Below are positions 34,433-49,962 of a stretch of DNA of 64,000 nt, one piece after another. A program made the position numbers and the translations under genes. The stretch is from Gammaproteobacteria bacterium. GTDB lineage: Bacteria > Pseudomonadota > Gammaproteobacteria > Burkholderiales > Sulfuricellaceae. A model generated the notes under the pieces. It saw nothing but the letters and a program-made list of their open reading frames with translations. It was not told where the DNA came from and did not search any database. Where the stretch lies: positions 1-64,000 of the forward strand of contig JAHJGO010000011.1 of assembly GCA_018824405.1 (NCBI GenBank), written 5' to 3'. The first letter of the stretch is position 1, and the number at the start of each line of letters is the position of its first letter.

Positions 34433-35380
34433 TCAACCTCCTGGCAGCTTGACCTTACGACTTTTGGCGTTAAATTCGCTACCGGCGGGCAGGACATGCA
34501 GCCGGATATCGCTGGCTTTGGCCAGTGGCCCATCATCGTCGATGATGTGAGCACGGCGGGCATCAAAGACCTTGACATAGTACTTGCCCAGTACTTCCCA
34601 AACGCCATCCGATCGAACCAGGAGTGCAGTTTCCTCATCGATTCCCACCCCTATCAGCTGAGGATGATCCAGTACGGCGCTTAACAGCCGGTTGTAACGG
34701 GCTCGCTTCATGAAATGCTGGTCGATGATTGCACCTTTCATGATGCCGAACCCCTTCGCGACCTCCTTCATGCCCTTGGCGATATTCAACTGCTCGGCTT
34801 CTTCCTCATTGTTCGGGCTTCTCCATCGTCCTGTCAGCATGACACTCGACATAACCGAGGCACCAGCGGAAGTGCCCCCTATCATCGCGCCTTCCTGGTG
34901 GCGCCGCACAATGGTATCAAGTGCGGCAGTTCCGACAAGAACACTGGATAGCCGTGACTGGTCGCCACCAGAGAACCAGTAGGCATCGAATTTCCCAAGC
35001 TGTTTGGCGATCGTTTCATTCTGCGCATCGGCGTAGCTCAGGTTCAATATCTGAGTCTCGGCTCCCAGTCTCCGGAAGTCCTCCATGACCTCATTGACTT
35101 CCTCGTCGAACTTCGTGCTCGCCATGGGCAGGATGGCAATCCTGGCTTTGCCCGGGCCACCGGATAAGGTGACAAACCGCGCCTGCACCTCAGAAGGAGT
35201 ATCTCCGCCCCCGACAATGATCAGGTTGCCTTTGGGTGGCGAAGCAAAGATATCCAGCAAGCCAGCATGGGCGGGGACGACAAACAGAGTCCAGACGGCA
35301 AGATTCAATAGCCAGGGGATCAGTGATCCGGCCGAACGACCAAGATCAGCCAAGTTGTAATGAGAGCCGGGATCGCCCAT
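34433..35380 (-). CDS. Secreted cyanophycinase-like peptidase (S51 family)
   Basis: A 315-residue protein; ATG 35380 has GGAAG upstream. An N-terminal hydrophobic segment (IPWLLNLAVWTLFVVPAHA) is a signal peptide. The S51 core has NLIIVGGGDTPSEVQARF, the catalytic Ser171 in GGTSAGASVMS, FSGGDQSRL and IDQHFMKRARYNRLL. Cyanophycinases cut the Asp-Arg storage polymer cyanophycin; extracellular members occur in bacteria that feed on it. No cyanophycin synthetase is in the window. It converges on the sulfate-activation fusion gene. Confidence 0.88.
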   Translation of the reverse strand: MGDPGSHYNLADLGRSAGSLIPWLLNLAVWTLFVVPAHAGLLDIFASPPKGNLIIVGGGDTPSEVQARFVTLSGGPGKARIAILPMASTKFDEEVNEVMEDFRRLGAETQILNLSYADAQNETIAKQLGKFDAYWFSGGDQSRLSSVLVGTAALDTIVRRHQEGAMIGGTSAGASVMSSVMLTGRWRSPNNEEEAEQLNIAKGMKEVAKGFGIMKGAIIDQHFMKRARYNRLLSAVLDHPQLIGVGIDEETALLVRSDGVWEVLGKYYVKVFDARRAHIIDDDGPLAKASDIRLHVLPAGSEFNAKSRKVKLPGG

Positions 35381-35618
35381 CAATTTACTTCCTTTTTTCG
35401 TTGCATTCTCTTATTGCCCCTCATCTTGATGCTAAACATCAAGTGGATTTCCCGCACTACTTGAAGCTGATCCTTCAACCGCTGCACGGTAAAGCCACTC
35501 ATGAATCCGGAATCGACCATCTGCCTATCCGCAGATGACAGCGAAGATCAGATGGCCTTTTGATGATCTCACAGCGCATAGGCCTGAAATGTGTTGAGTA
35601 AGCAGCCTCAGTTCTGGT

Positions 35619-35642
35619 CCAGGGCGTGTTAACACGCCCTGG
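35619..35642. promoter_or_regulatory. Perfect 24-bp palindrome in the 313-bp gap before the symporter gene end
   Basis: The half-site CCAGGGCGTGTT is followed directly by its exact complement, with no spacer. It lies 52 bases beyond the stop of the leftward symporter gene. There is no T run on either strand, so it could be an operator for a dimeric regulator or a weak transcription stop. Nothing else was seen in 35381-35693. Confidence 0.5.
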
Positions 35643-35693
35643 TTGCCTCAACGACCTCAGGCACAACCGAGTCCTTCCCTTATCTTGCCCGGA

Positions 35694-37172
35694 TTATTTT
35701 TCCACGTGATGCTGCGGATACGCTGCATGATGATGCAGCTCGGCATGAGCTTGCGACGGCGGCGTGGGTTTGCCGACGAAATGGGGCAGCAGGGAGCCGG
35801 CCAGCATGCCGGTCACACTTGCCAGCAGGCCGACCAGTTGCGGCGGCCACAGGCCATCCGGATTGAAAATTTCCAGCAGCAGCCAGCTTGAGAGTCCGGC
35901 AGCGATGGCGAACAGGGCGCCCTGAGTGTTGGCGCGCTTCCAGTACAGGCCGAAGACCAGCGGCACGAAAGCCATCACCAGCGTCACCTTGTAGGCGTTG
36001 CTCACCATATCGTAAATGCTCGCATTGGATTTAAGCGCAAACAGGGTGACGATCACCGCAAAGCACACCACCACCAGGCGCATGGTCCACAGGAAATGGC
36101 GATCGCTCTGCTGGCCGATGATGTTTTTCAGGATGTTCTCGGTGAAGGTCACCGAGGGGGCAAGCAGGGTGCCGCTCGCCGTGCTCATGATGGCTGACAG
36201 CAGCGCGCCGAAAAACATCACCTGGGCCAGAAGCGGCATGTGGTTGAGAATCAGGCTGGGCAGGATGAGCTGCGGGTCTTTCTCGATCAGCCCGGTCACC
36301 ATGGCCGGGTCCACCAGGCTGGCAGAGTAGGCCAGGAACAGGGGGATGAAGGCGAAGGCGAAGTACAGCACCCCTCCCAGGATCGCCCCGGTCACGGCAA
36401 TCTTCCCGCTGCGCGCCGACATGACGCGCTGAAATACGTCCTGCTGGGGAATGGAGCCGAACATCATGGTAACCCACGCGGCGATAAAGGCCAGCACGTC
36501 CCGGGTCTCAAGCACCGGCCAGAATTCGAATTTTCCTGCCGTGTGCGCATGCTCCACCACCCTGCCGACGCCGCCCGCCATGTCGCTGACCAGATAGGCG
36601 ATATACAGCAGGCCCACCACGATAATGCTCATCTGGAAAAAATCTGTCAGCGCCACCGACCACATCCCGCCGAACAGGGTATAAACCAGCACGATTGTGG
36701 CGCCGATGATCATGCCCTCGCTGTTTGAAATGGCACCGCCCGAAACAATGGAAAAAACCAGCCCCAGCGCGATGATCTGGGCCGAAACCCAGCCCAGATA
36801 GGAAATCACGATGGCCATGCCGGTCAGTATTTCCACCGTGCGGTTGTAACGCTGGCGGTAATAGTCGCCGATGGTCAGCAGGTTCAGCTTGTACAGTTTG
36901 GCGGCAAAGAACATGCCCACCAGAATCAGGCACATGCTGGCGCCGAAGGGGTCTTCGACGATGCCTCTGAGGCCTTCCTGAACGAATTTGGCGGAAATGC
37001 CCAGCACCGCTTCCGAGCCGAACCAGGTGGCAAACACCGTGGCGGTCACGATATACAGCGGCAGGTGGCGGCCGGCGACCACGTAATCGCGCGCACTGTG
37101 AACCCGGGTGGCGGCATACAGGCCGATGCCGATGGAAACCAGCAGGTAAAGAACCAGATACCAGATCAGCAT
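35694..37172 (-). CDS. Sodium/solute symporter (SSS family) with His-rich tail
   Basis: A 492-residue protein with about 13 hydrophobic helices. The SSS features are YVVAGRHLPLYIVTATVFATWFG near the start and VALTDFFQMSIIVVGLLYIA in the core. The substrate is not readable from sequence. The C-terminal tail after the last helix has seven histidines (AELHHHAAYPQHHVEK), suggesting metal binding. It follows ubiB by 9 bases and may be co-transcribed with it. Confidence 0.9.
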   Translation of the reverse strand: MLIWYLVLYLLVSIGIGLYAATRVHSARDYVVAGRHLPLYIVTATVFATWFGSEAVLGISAKFVQEGLRGIVEDPFGASMCLILVGMFFAAKLYKLNLLTIGDYYRQRYNRTVEILTGMAIVISYLGWVSAQIIALGLVFSIVSGGAISNSEGMIIGATIVLVYTLFGGMWSVALTDFFQMSIIVVGLLYIAYLVSDMAGGVGRVVEHAHTAGKFEFWPVLETRDVLAFIAAWVTMMFGSIPQQDVFQRVMSARSGKIAVTGAILGGVLYFAFAFIPLFLAYSASLVDPAMVTGLIEKDPQLILPSLILNHMPLLAQVMFFGALLSAIMSTASGTLLAPSVTFTENILKNIIGQQSDRHFLWTMRLVVVCFAVIVTLFALKSNASIYDMVSNAYKVTLVMAFVPLVFGLYWKRANTQGALFAIAAGLSSWLLLEIFNPDGLWPPQLVGLLASVTGMLAGSLLPHFVGKPTPPSQAHAELHHHAAYPQHHVEK

Positions 37173-37181
37173 GATCCGAAC

Positions 37182-38717
37182 CTATTCCAGAAAAAGCAGG
37201 GCCCAGGGCAAGGTCTGCGCCAGCAGAACCAGCGCCAGCAGCACGGCCAGCAGCCAGAAACGGCGCTGTTCGCGGCGCTCACGGGCTGTCATCTCGGCGC
37301 GCAGGCGCAGGAGATCGCCTTCATGGTCGCGGTTTAGCGCAGCATGGGCGAGACGCGGCAGTTGCGGCAGGATGCCGGCCCAGTTCGGCGCCTCGGTCTT
37401 GAGTGCGTTCACCAGCCCACGCCAGCCGATCTGCTCCGACATCCAGCGCTCCAGATAGGGCTTGGCGGTCTGCCACAGGTCGAGCTCGGGGTCGAGCTCG
37501 CGCCCCAGCCCCTCGATGTTGAGCAAAGTCTTCTGCAGCAGCACCAGTTGCGGCTGGATTTCCACGTTGAAGCGGCGCGAAGCCTGAAACAGCCCCATCA
37601 GCACGCGGCCGAAGGAAATCTCCTTGAGCGGCCGGTCGAAGGCCGATTCGCATACCGCGCGGATGGCCGACTCGAACTCGTCCACGCGGGTGTCGCGCGG
37701 CGCCCAGCCGGATTCGATATGGGCCTGAGCCACGCGCTTGTAGTCGCGACGGAAAAAGGCGAGGAAATTCTGTGCCAGGTAATTGCGGTCCACGTCGGTG
37801 AGCGTGCCCATGATGCCGAAATCCAGCGCGATGTAGCGCCCGTCCGGCGCCACCAGTATATTGCCGGGGTGCATGTCGGCGTGGAAAAAACCATCGCGGA
37901 ACACCTGGGTAAAGAAGATTTCCACCCCGGCGCTGGCCAGTTTCGGGATATTGATACCCTGCTCGCGCAGACGTTCCATCTTGCTGACCGGCGTGCCGTC
38001 CATCCACTCCATCACCATCACATGGGTGCCGCAATAATCCCAGAACACTTCCGGCACCAGCAGCAGGTCCGACCCTTCGAAATTGCGCCGCAGCTGCGAA
38101 GCATTGGCCGCCTCGCGCATCAGGTCCAGCTCGTCCGCCAGATGCTTCTCGAATTCCGCTACCACTTCACGCGGCTTGAGGCGCTTGCCGTCGGACCACA
38201 AGGTCTCGATCAGGCCGCCGCCGACATACAACAGGGCAATATCCTTGGAAATCAGCGGCGCGATGCCCGGGCGCAGGATCTTGACTGCAGCCTGGCGTCC
38301 ATCCTTCAGCACCGCGCGGTGCACCTGCGCTACCGAGGCGGAAGCAATCGGTTGCATATCGAATTCTGCAAACACTTCCTGCACCGGCTTGCCATATTCG
38401 CGCTGCAGGGCAGCCAGGGCGGCTGCGGTGGGGAACGGCGGCACCCGGTCCTGCAGCTTGGCCAGCTCGTCGGCGATATCGAGCGGGATCAGGTCACGGC
38501 GGGTGGAAAGCAGCTGGCCGAATTTGACGAAAATCGGCCCCAGCGCTTCCAGCGCGAGGCGCAGGCGCTCGCCGCGCGGCGCATGGATGGGGCGCCAGAA
38601 CAGGCCCAGCTTGACGATAGGACGAATGATGCGGAAGCGCTCATGGCCGAGGAAAAACTCTTCCAGCCCGAAGCGGAAACCCACATGCAGGATCTTGATC
38701 AGCCGCAGCAGGCGCAT
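37182..38717 (-). CDS. ubiB: Ubiquinone biosynthesis kinase-like protein UbiB
   Basis: A 511-residue ABC1/ADCK-type atypical kinase. It has the KxGQ motif in [16 protein letters not shown], the Ala-rich loop [16 protein letters not shown], the catalytic [11 protein letters not shown] and ALDFGIMG. Two C-terminal hydrophobic segments ([20 protein letters not shown]) anchor it. It helps extract or process ubiquinone intermediates. Its start shares one base with the ubiJ stop (TGATG). Confidence 0.97.
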   Translation of the reverse strand: MRLLRLIKILHVGFRFGLEEFFLGHERFRIIRPIVKLGLFWRPIHAPRGERLRLALEALGPIFVKFGQLLSTRRDLIPLDIADELAKLQDRVPPFPTAAALAALQREYGKPVQEVFAEFDMQPIASASVAQVHRAVLKDGRQAAVKILRPGIAPLISKDIALLYVGGGLIETLWSDGKRLKPREVVAEFEKHLADELDLMREAANASQLRRNFEGSDLLLVPEVFWDYCGTHVMVMEWMDGTPVSKMERLREQGINIPKLASAGVEIFFTQVFRDGFFHADMHPGNILVAPDGRYIALDFGIMGTLTDVDRNYLAQNFLAFFRRDYKRVAQAHIESGWAPRDTRVDEFESAIRAVCESAFDRPLKEISFGRVLMGLFQASRRFNVEIQPQLVLLQKTLLNIEGLGRELDPELDLWQTAKPYLERWMSEQIGWRGLVNALKTEAPNWAGILPQLPRLAHAALNRDHEGDLLRLRAEMTARERREQRRFWLLAVLLALVLLAQTLPWALLFLE

Positions 38718-39337
38718 CAGGAGCCTGACCGCTGCAGCAGGCGAGCCACACGCTTTTCCAGGCGCTCGGCATCATCGCGCAACTGGTCCACCTGCTGCAC
38801 GAAACCTGCAACGTGCTGGCGCTTGGCGAGCAGCGGGCGCTCCTCGGTCCAGTATTCGGTGAAATTCGCGGCCAGGTTGAGGGCTGCCTGTTTCTGCTGC
38901 GCGAACAGGCCGGCGCCGAAACTGGCAATTCGATGCCCCAGCACGTCGCCGAAAACCTTGCTCAGGTCTTCTTCTGCATCCCAGCGCAGGTTCTGCAGGA
39001 CGTTGCCGAAATCCACCGCCATGGTGGAATCCCCGGCGGTATGCACCAGTTCGGAAGGCATCGGGCTGCCCGCCAGCACGTGCAGCATGGACAAGGGGGA
39101 AACGCCGAGTGTGGCATCTGCGATGCTGCCGTCTGCCGCCACTTCCACCTGCCCGTCCGTATTGACGGTCAGCAGGAAAGACAGGGGCGGCAGATTGAGT
39201 TGCAGGGTTTTGCCGGCATGGCGCTGCAAACGCTGCTGCGCGAAAGATTGCTGCAGCAGCAAATGGTTGAATGTCGCCGCGAAGGCCTGGGCAGTCAGCG
39301 GAAGGCGGGGTTCGGGTATTTCGGTTGCGGACGCCAT
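38717..39337 (-). CDS. ubiJ: Ubiquinone biosynthesis accessory factor UbiJ
   Basis: A 206-residue protein with an SCP2-type lipid-binding domain ([20 protein letters not shown]) and a C-terminal coiled coil ([20 protein letters not shown]), as in UbiJ. It sits between ubiE and ubiB, the conserved order. The protein scaffolds late hydroxylation steps of ubiquinone synthesis. Confidence 0.93.
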   Translation of the reverse strand: MASATEIPEPRLPLTAQAFAATFNHLLLQQSFAQQRLQRHAGKTLQLNLPPLSFLLTVNTDGQVEVAADGSIADATLGVSPLSMLHVLAGSPMPSELVHTAGDSTMAVDFGNVLQNLRWDAEEDLSKVFGDVLGHRIASFGAGLFAQQKQAALNLAANFTEYWTEERPLLAKRQHVAGFVQQVDQLRDDAERLEKRVARLLQRSGS

Positions 39338-39341
39338 AGGC

Positions 39342-40079
39342 TCAGAGCTTGAAGCCCTTGTGCAGTGCTACCACGCCGCCCGTGAGATTGAAATATTCGA
39401 CCCGCTCCAGTCCTGCCTCTTCCATCATCTGCTTCAAGGTATCCTGGTCCGGGTGCATGCGAATCGATTCAGCCAGGTAGCGATAGCTTTCCTCGTCGTT
39501 GGCAATCAGCTTGCCCATGGTCGGCAGAATCTTGAAGGAATACAGGTCATAGAGTGGGCGCAGCGGCGCGGCGACCTTGGAGAACTCCAGCACCAGCACC
39601 CGGCCTCCCGGCTTGATGACGCGACGCATTTCGCGCAACGCCGCATCCTTGTGGGTCATGTTGCGCAGCCCGAAGGCCACGGTGACGCAATCGAAGTAAT
39701 TGTCCGGGAAAGGCAGTTTCTCGCCATCGCACTGCACCGCGGTGGGATTGAACCCGCCGTCCAGTAGACGGTCACGCCCCACGGTCAGCATGGAACTGTT
39801 GATGTCGGTCAGGATCACCTGTCCACTGGGGCCAACTTTTTTGGCGAACTGCAGGGACAGGTCGGCGCTGCCGCCAGCCACGTCCAGCACCCGGCCGCCG
39901 GTACGCACGCCGCTTTGCTCGATGGCAAAGACCTTCCACAGCCGGTGCAGGCCCACCGACATGACATCGTTCATCAGGTCGTAGCGGCTCGCCACGGAGT
40001 GGAACACTTCGGCAACCTTGGCCGCTTTTTCTTCCTCGGCGACGGTTTTGAAACCGAAGTGGGTGGTCTTGTCAGTCAT
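39342..40079 (-). CDS. ubiE: Ubiquinone/menaquinone methyltransferase UbiE
   Basis: A 245-residue SAM methyltransferase with motif [19 protein letters not shown], the UbiE signatures [17 protein letters not shown] and [16 protein letters not shown], and the end [12 protein letters not shown]. It C-methylates demethylubiquinol. It is the first of the ubi genes here, 21 bases after the DUF971 gene and 4 bases before ubiJ. Confidence 0.98.
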   Translation of the reverse strand: MTDKTTHFGFKTVAEEEKAAKVAEVFHSVASRYDLMNDVMSVGLHRLWKVFAIEQSGVRTGGRVLDVAGGSADLSLQFAKKVGPSGQVILTDINSSMLTVGRDRLLDGGFNPTAVQCDGEKLPFPDNYFDCVTVAFGLRNMTHKDAALREMRRVIKPGGRVLVLEFSKVAAPLRPLYDLYSFKILPTMGKLIANDEESYRYLAESIRMHPDQDTLKQMMEEAGLERVEYFNLTGGVVALHKGFKL

Positions 40080-40100
40080 GAAAGTCTTTCAACTCCGTCT

Positions 40101-40556
40101 TTACTTGCTGCCGCAGCCGCCTGAACCACATCCGCCAGAGCCGCAGCCGCCGCTCTTCTTGGGCGCCATCGGATTGTCGGTAACGGGGTCGCGGTTGGCA
40201 CCGGCTTCTGCCATGCGCGCCAGATAGCTCTGCCACAGGGCGTCATGGTTGTTGCCGAGATCATAGAGATAATCCCAGGAATAGATTCCGGAATCATGGC
40301 CATCGGAAAACTGCAGCACCACGGCATAGTTGCCGACCGGCTCGATGCCGTTGATTTCGACGCCTTTTTTGCCGACCTGCAGGGTTTCCTGCCCGGGACC
40401 GTGGCCGCGTACTTCGGCGGAGGGCGAATAGACGCGCAGGAACTCGCACGGCAGACGGAAGCTGCTGCCATTATCAAAAGCCAGCTCCAGTTCGTTTGAT
40501 TTCTGGTGCAGCTTGATTTCGGTAGGACGTGGCGTATCTTGGTTTAAACCGCTCAT
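40101..40556 (-). CDS. DUF971 protein with Gly-Cys repeat tail
   Basis: A 151-residue protein. Residues 10-100 are a DUF971 domain (ELELAFDNGSSFRLPCEFLRV; YAVVLQFSDGHDSGIYSWDY), related to the N-terminal domain of gamma-butyrobetaine hydroxylase and to proteins in Fe-S contexts. The C-terminus has three GGCGS units (GGCGSGGCGSGGCGSK), a likely flexible metal-binding tail. It directly precedes ubiE, a linkage seen in many betaproteobacteria. The function is not established. Confidence 0.85.
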   Translation of the reverse strand: MSGLNQDTPRPTEIKLHQKSNELELAFDNGSSFRLPCEFLRVYSPSAEVRGHGPGQETLQVGKKGVEINGIEPVGNYAVVLQFSDGHDSGIYSWDYLYDLGNNHDALWQSYLARMAEAGANRDPVTDNPMAPKKSGGCGSGGCGSGGCGSK

Positions 40557-40730
40557 TCGGGGTGTTCCTTTTCAATAGTGGTGAATCATAACCGAGAACC
40601 GGGGGTGCCGCCAATCATGCAGCGCCCAACTTAAATGGGATCATTCATCACAATTTCCAGTGCCATGAATTTGGCATATGATCCGGTTGCAAGGCTTTCT
40701 GTCGTTCGAATGGTTATATAAGGAAAAATC

Positions 40731-41978
40731 ATGAGAAAAACGAAATTTGCTTTGGCAATCTCCCTGATGTTTGGCGCTCTGCCTTCACTGCAGGCGGCAG
40801 ACAAACCCCCGGCGGCATACTGGATGAGCATCTCTACCGAGGTTGGCGGCGCTTTTGGCATGGGCGGCATGCCCAGTGCCGGAGAGATGGTCTCGGAGGG
40901 GTTGTTGGGCGGCATGTTCGGCGGCAGCAAATCCGGCGCCGGTGAATCGGGCGGCGCCCGACGCGCCATCCTGCTGCAACTGAGCGGCGCGGAGACACCT
41001 TCCGACCCGAAGGCCGATCATTTCATTCCGCCCGGACAAAACATGGGCGAATCCCTGCCCCTGATTTCACCACGCACGGACAAGCTCTCCCGCCATGAAG
41101 CTCCGGACGAAGCACAAGAGCCGGAAAAACCCAAGGGCAAGATACTGATGTACTGGGGCTGCGGAGATAAAATTCGCGCCGGTCAGCCCAAAATTCTGGA
41201 CATGGCGAGCGCCTCGCCGCAGCAGTATGTTTCATTCTTCAAAGCCTACAATGTCAGCGCCCCGCGCGGTCCGCGCCCGGCCAACGGCTGGACCTACGCC
41301 CGCTGGCCGAATGAAAAAGACAACCAGCCCGTTCCTAAAGACAGCTCGCTGGTCGGGCCACAGACCATCAAGGCCAACTACGCGCCGGAAATCCGTTTCG
41401 ACATTCCCCGCGCGCAGGATTTCCTCGATCCGGTGGTGTTCACGGAAATGGGCAGCAACCTTGAGGAAGCCGTATCTTTCCGCTGGAAATCCATTCCCAA
41501 CGCGACTGGCTATTTCACCATGGCCATGGGCGGACGCAACGATAATGAAATGATCATCTGGGTCTCCAGCGAAGCACCACACATGGGCTGGAGCCTGATG
41601 GATTATGTGCCGACCGGGGAAGTGCGCAGGCTGGTCAAGGAACGAGTGATCATGCCGCCCTCGAACACCGAATGCAAAATCCCCCAGGGGGTGTTCAAGG
41701 ATGCCGGCGCCATGCTGCAGTTCATCGCCTATGGTCAGGATCTCGACCTGTCGCACCCGGCACGGCCTAAAAACCCTCCCAAGGGCTGGATGCCGGACTG
41801 GAACGCCAAGGTTCGGCTGAAATCAACCACCATGACCATACTGGGCCAGGATGAGCGTGGAAAATCGGCTTCCGAAGCAGAAGACGAGCGTGATTCCGCC
41901 TCCCCGCAGCACAAGAAGGGCGGCACGGATATACTTGAAAAACCGCTCAAGTCGATCAAGGGCATCTTCGGCCTCTAA
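40731..41978 (+). CDS. Secreted protein of unknown function
   Basis: A 415-residue protein with signal peptide MRKTKFALAISLMFGALPSLQA and AAGGA-like ribosome site (AAGGA) before the ATG. A Gly/Met-rich stretch (GGAFGMGGMPSAGEMVSEGL) follows. The central beta-rich region (FRWKSIPNATGYFTMAMGG; EMIIWVSSEAPHMGW) resembles a jelly-roll or Ig-like fold. The C-terminus is charged. Only two cysteines are near YWGCGD and TECKIP. No family was recognised. It stands alone, divergent from the DUF971-ubi genes, with a hairpin terminator candidate at 42049. Confidence 0.8.
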   Translation: MRKTKFALAISLMFGALPSLQAADKPPAAYWMSISTEVGGAFGMGGMPSAGEMVSEGLLGGMFGGSKSGAGESGGARRAILLQLSGAETPSDPKADHFIPPGQNMGESLPLISPRTDKLSRHEAPDEAQEPEKPKGKILMYWGCGDKIRAGQPKILDMASASPQQYVSFFKAYNVSAPRGPRPANGWTYARWPNEKDNQPVPKDSSLVGPQTIKANYAPEIRFDIPRAQDFLDPVVFTEMGSNLEEAVSFRWKSIPNATGYFTMAMGGRNDNEMIIWVSSEAPHMGWSLMDYVPTGEVRRLVKERVIMPPSNTECKIPQGVFKDAGAMLQFIAYGQDLDLSHPARPKNPPKGWMPDWNAKVRLKSTTMTILGQDERGKSASEAEDERDSASPQHKKGGTDILEKPLKSIKGIFGL

Positions 41979-42048
41979 AAACAATCGGACTCGGACACCA
42001 CCAGGAACCCCGCGCAGCTTCTTGCGCTGGCGTTTTTCTTCATCATCT

Positions 42049-42078
42049 CGTGCCTGCTAGCAGAATGCAGGCACGTTT
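42049..42078 (+). terminator. Probable terminator of the secreted-protein gene
   Basis: A perfect 9-bp stem CGTGCCTGC / GCAGGCACG (42049-42057 with 42067-42075) with a 9-base loop is followed by only TTT, 70 bases after the stop. The stem is strong but the T run is short. Confidence 0.5.
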
Positions 42079-42170
42079 ACCAACCCGTTTCCCCTGGCTG
42101 CAGGCGCGACAAAATCTTTTCAACCCGAAGATAGCCGTCGCGCTGGCTCCCGTCTCTCCCTGAAACACCC

Positions 42171-42506
42171 TTAGGGAACCCCTGAACAAGTCAAACGTGG
42201 ATCGCGTTACATCGAAAACAGGCTTGCGCATACCCGCAAGGGGCATCCCCACCGCGAGCGGCGGCAAAGCCGCTCGCTCTGGCGAGAAGGCGCGCGACGC
42301 AGGTCGTAGCCGAGCTACGATGCCAAGGAGTGCAACGCGGCGCAAGCCTGTTTTCGATGTAACCCCTTAGGGACGGGGCATTGCGGGCGCCATGCTGCGT
42401 CGGGAGTTGCTTGTGCAGGATGCACTGCACTACGCACCTCTCTTCTAGCCTGGCATCCCGCAATGCCCCGTCGCGACCATGTTTGACTTGTTCAGGGGTT
42501 CCTTAG
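42171..42506. mobile_element. MITE-like element with 26-bp terminal inverted repeats and nested hairpins
   Basis: The ends 42175-42200 and 42477-42502 are inverted repeats matching at 25 of 26 positions, starting GGAACCCCTGAACAAGTC. They are flanked by TTAG on both sides (42171-42174, 42503-42506), a possible target duplication of the YTAR type used by IS5-family elements. Inside are a perfect 23-bp inverted repeat (42207-42229 with 42340-42362), a perfect 16-bp one (42372-42387 with 42457-42472) and two smaller hairpins at 42254-42277 and 42304-42320. No coding frame is convincing. It accounts for most of the gap between the secreted-protein gene and gltB. Confidence 0.8.
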
Positions 42507-42587
42507 TACGCGCTGCTTATTGCTGGCTTGCCCAGATATAGGTAAAATCGAGCACTTTTCACTTGAGTTTTTGAGGTAGGTTTGGCA

Positions 42588-48450
<5,863 letters not shown>

Positions 48451-48452
48451 AC

Positions 48453-48524
48453 ATTAACCACGGGGCACACGGGGAGCATGGGGAAACCCTTCAAGCCCCG
48501 TGTTCCCCGTGCTCCCCGTGGTGA
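48453..48524. repeat. Mirrored GC-rich repeat element, copy 2
   Basis: The left arm (48453-48484) starts ATTAACCACGGGG and the right arm (48495-48524) ends CTCCCCGTGGTGA. Both consist of 9-base CACGGGG-type units, as in the copy at 31268-31358. It fills the space between gltD and hemE and creates an in-frame false start for hemE. Confidence 0.75.
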
Positions 48525-48531
48525 AAAAACA

Positions 48532-49596
48532 ATGACCAAACTGAAAAACGACACCTTTCTCCGCGCACTGATGCGCCAACCCACCGAATACACGCCGATC
48601 TGGATGATGCGCCAGGCCGGACGCTACCTGCCGGAATACAACAAGACGCGCGAACGCGCCGGGGATTTCCTGTCGCTGTGCAAGAACACCGATCTCGCCA
48701 CCGAAGTGACGCTGCAGCCGCTGGCGCGCTTCCCGCTCGATGCCGCGATTCTTTTTTCAGACATTCTTACCATCCCTGACGCCATGGGCCTGGGCCTGTA
48801 TTTTTCCCAGGGCGAGGGGCCGAAATTCGAGCGCCCGCTGCGCGACGAGTGGGAAATCCGCGACCTCAGCGTTCCCGATCCCAATGTCCACCTGCGCTAT
48901 GTGATGGATGCTGTCAGCCAGATCCGCTCGGCGCTGGATGGCTCGGTTCCCCTGATCGGCTTCTCAGGCAGCCCATGGACGCTGGCCTGCTACATGGTCG
49001 AGGGCGGAAGCAGCAGCGACTTTACGCTGATCAAAACCATGCTTTACAGCCGCCCCGACCTGCTGCACCGCATCCTCGATATCAATGCCCAGGCGGTTAC
49101 CAGCTACCTTAATGCCCAGATCGAAGCTGGCGCCCAGGCAGTCATGATTTTCGACTCCTGGGGCGGGGCATTGTCCCATGCGGCCTATCACGAATTTTCC
49201 CTGGCCTACATGGAGAAAATCGTCAGCGGCCTGACACGAGAAAAAGATGGCGTCAAGATTCCAGTCATCGTGTTCACCAAGGGCGGCGGACTATGGCTGG
49301 AAAGCATCGCCAATATCGGTTGCGATGCAGTTGGCCTGGACTGGCCGATCGATATCGGTGAAGCTCGCCGCCGCGTGGGCGACAAGGTCGCGTTGCAAGG
49401 CAACATCGACCCTAGCGTGCTGTTCTCCAATCCCGAAGTGATTCGTACTGAAACAGGCAAGATTCTGGCTTCCTACGGCAAGGGTTCCGGTCATGTGTTC
49501 AATCTTGGTCATGGCATTTCCCAATTCACTCCGCCCGAGAATGCAGCCGCACTGGTCGAATCCGTGCATGAACTAAGCCGGCCATACCACAAATAA
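48532..49596 (+). CDS. hemE: Uroporphyrinogen decarboxylase
   Basis: A 354-residue enzyme. The start at ATG 48532 gives [20 protein letters not shown], the normal N-terminus; an upstream ATG at 48478 would add 18 residues encoded by the GC-rich repeat. HemE signatures are [31 protein letters not shown] and [16 protein letters not shown]. It decarboxylates uroporphyrinogen III in heme synthesis. Confidence 0.97.
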   Translation: MTKLKNDTFLRALMRQPTEYTPIWMMRQAGRYLPEYNKTRERAGDFLSLCKNTDLATEVTLQPLARFPLDAAILFSDILTIPDAMGLGLYFSQGEGPKFERPLRDEWEIRDLSVPDPNVHLRYVMDAVSQIRSALDGSVPLIGFSGSPWTLACYMVEGGSSSDFTLIKTMLYSRPDLLHRILDINAQAVTSYLNAQIEAGAQAVMIFDSWGGALSHAAYHEFSLAYMEKIVSGLTREKDGVKIPVIVFTKGGGLWLESIANIGCDAVGLDWPIDIGEARRRVGDKVALQGNIDPSVLFSNPEVIRTETGKILASYGKGSGHVFNLGHGISQFTPPENAAALVESVHELSRPYHK

Positions 49597-49788
49597 GCTT
49601 GTGAATGGCTAAATACCGGGTGAATTATGCACAGTTCGGAAAAAGTTCCCAGCGTCAATAGAGATGCCACATAATTGTTGACGATTATCAATAAGGCATT
49701 GTTTTATATCATGTTAAAACAATCGCCCAAGAACCGCTCCGAAACAAATAATCCTTTCCCGCCAAGCAATTAATCCACTTGGCAGTAG

Positions 49789-49825
49789 CTTACTCACAGA
49801 GTTATTCACAGATTCTGTGAGTAAC
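49789..49825. promoter_or_regulatory. Cluster of DnaA-box-like repeats upstream of priA
   Basis: Three 12-mers of the form GTTAYTCACAGA lie side by side: 49789-49800 (first base C), 49801-49812, and inverted at 49814-49825. The middle one contains TTATTCACA, which fits the DnaA-box consensus TTATNCACA; the outer two differ by one base. The outer pair forms an 11-bp inverted repeat. Elsewhere in the 366-bp gap 49597-49962 only a GC-rich GACGCGAAGACGCC-type fragment (49918-49934) is noted. Confidence 0.45.
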
Positions 49826-49962
49826 TCAAATTCCCCAAGCATGACAGCCGCTTACGCTGAAAAGGTAAAGTTGGCCTCAACTCCTGGCGAGCCTGAAAGC
49901 GGTATTTCATTAAGCGCCGAGACGCGAAGACGCCGGGTAAAAAAGGTTAAACTGGCGCTCAC

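Noticed and set aside
49909-49946. GACGCGAAGACGCC-type GC-rich fragment before priA
   Set aside because: Resembles a common intergenic repeat but only one short unit is present, too little to annotate as an element.
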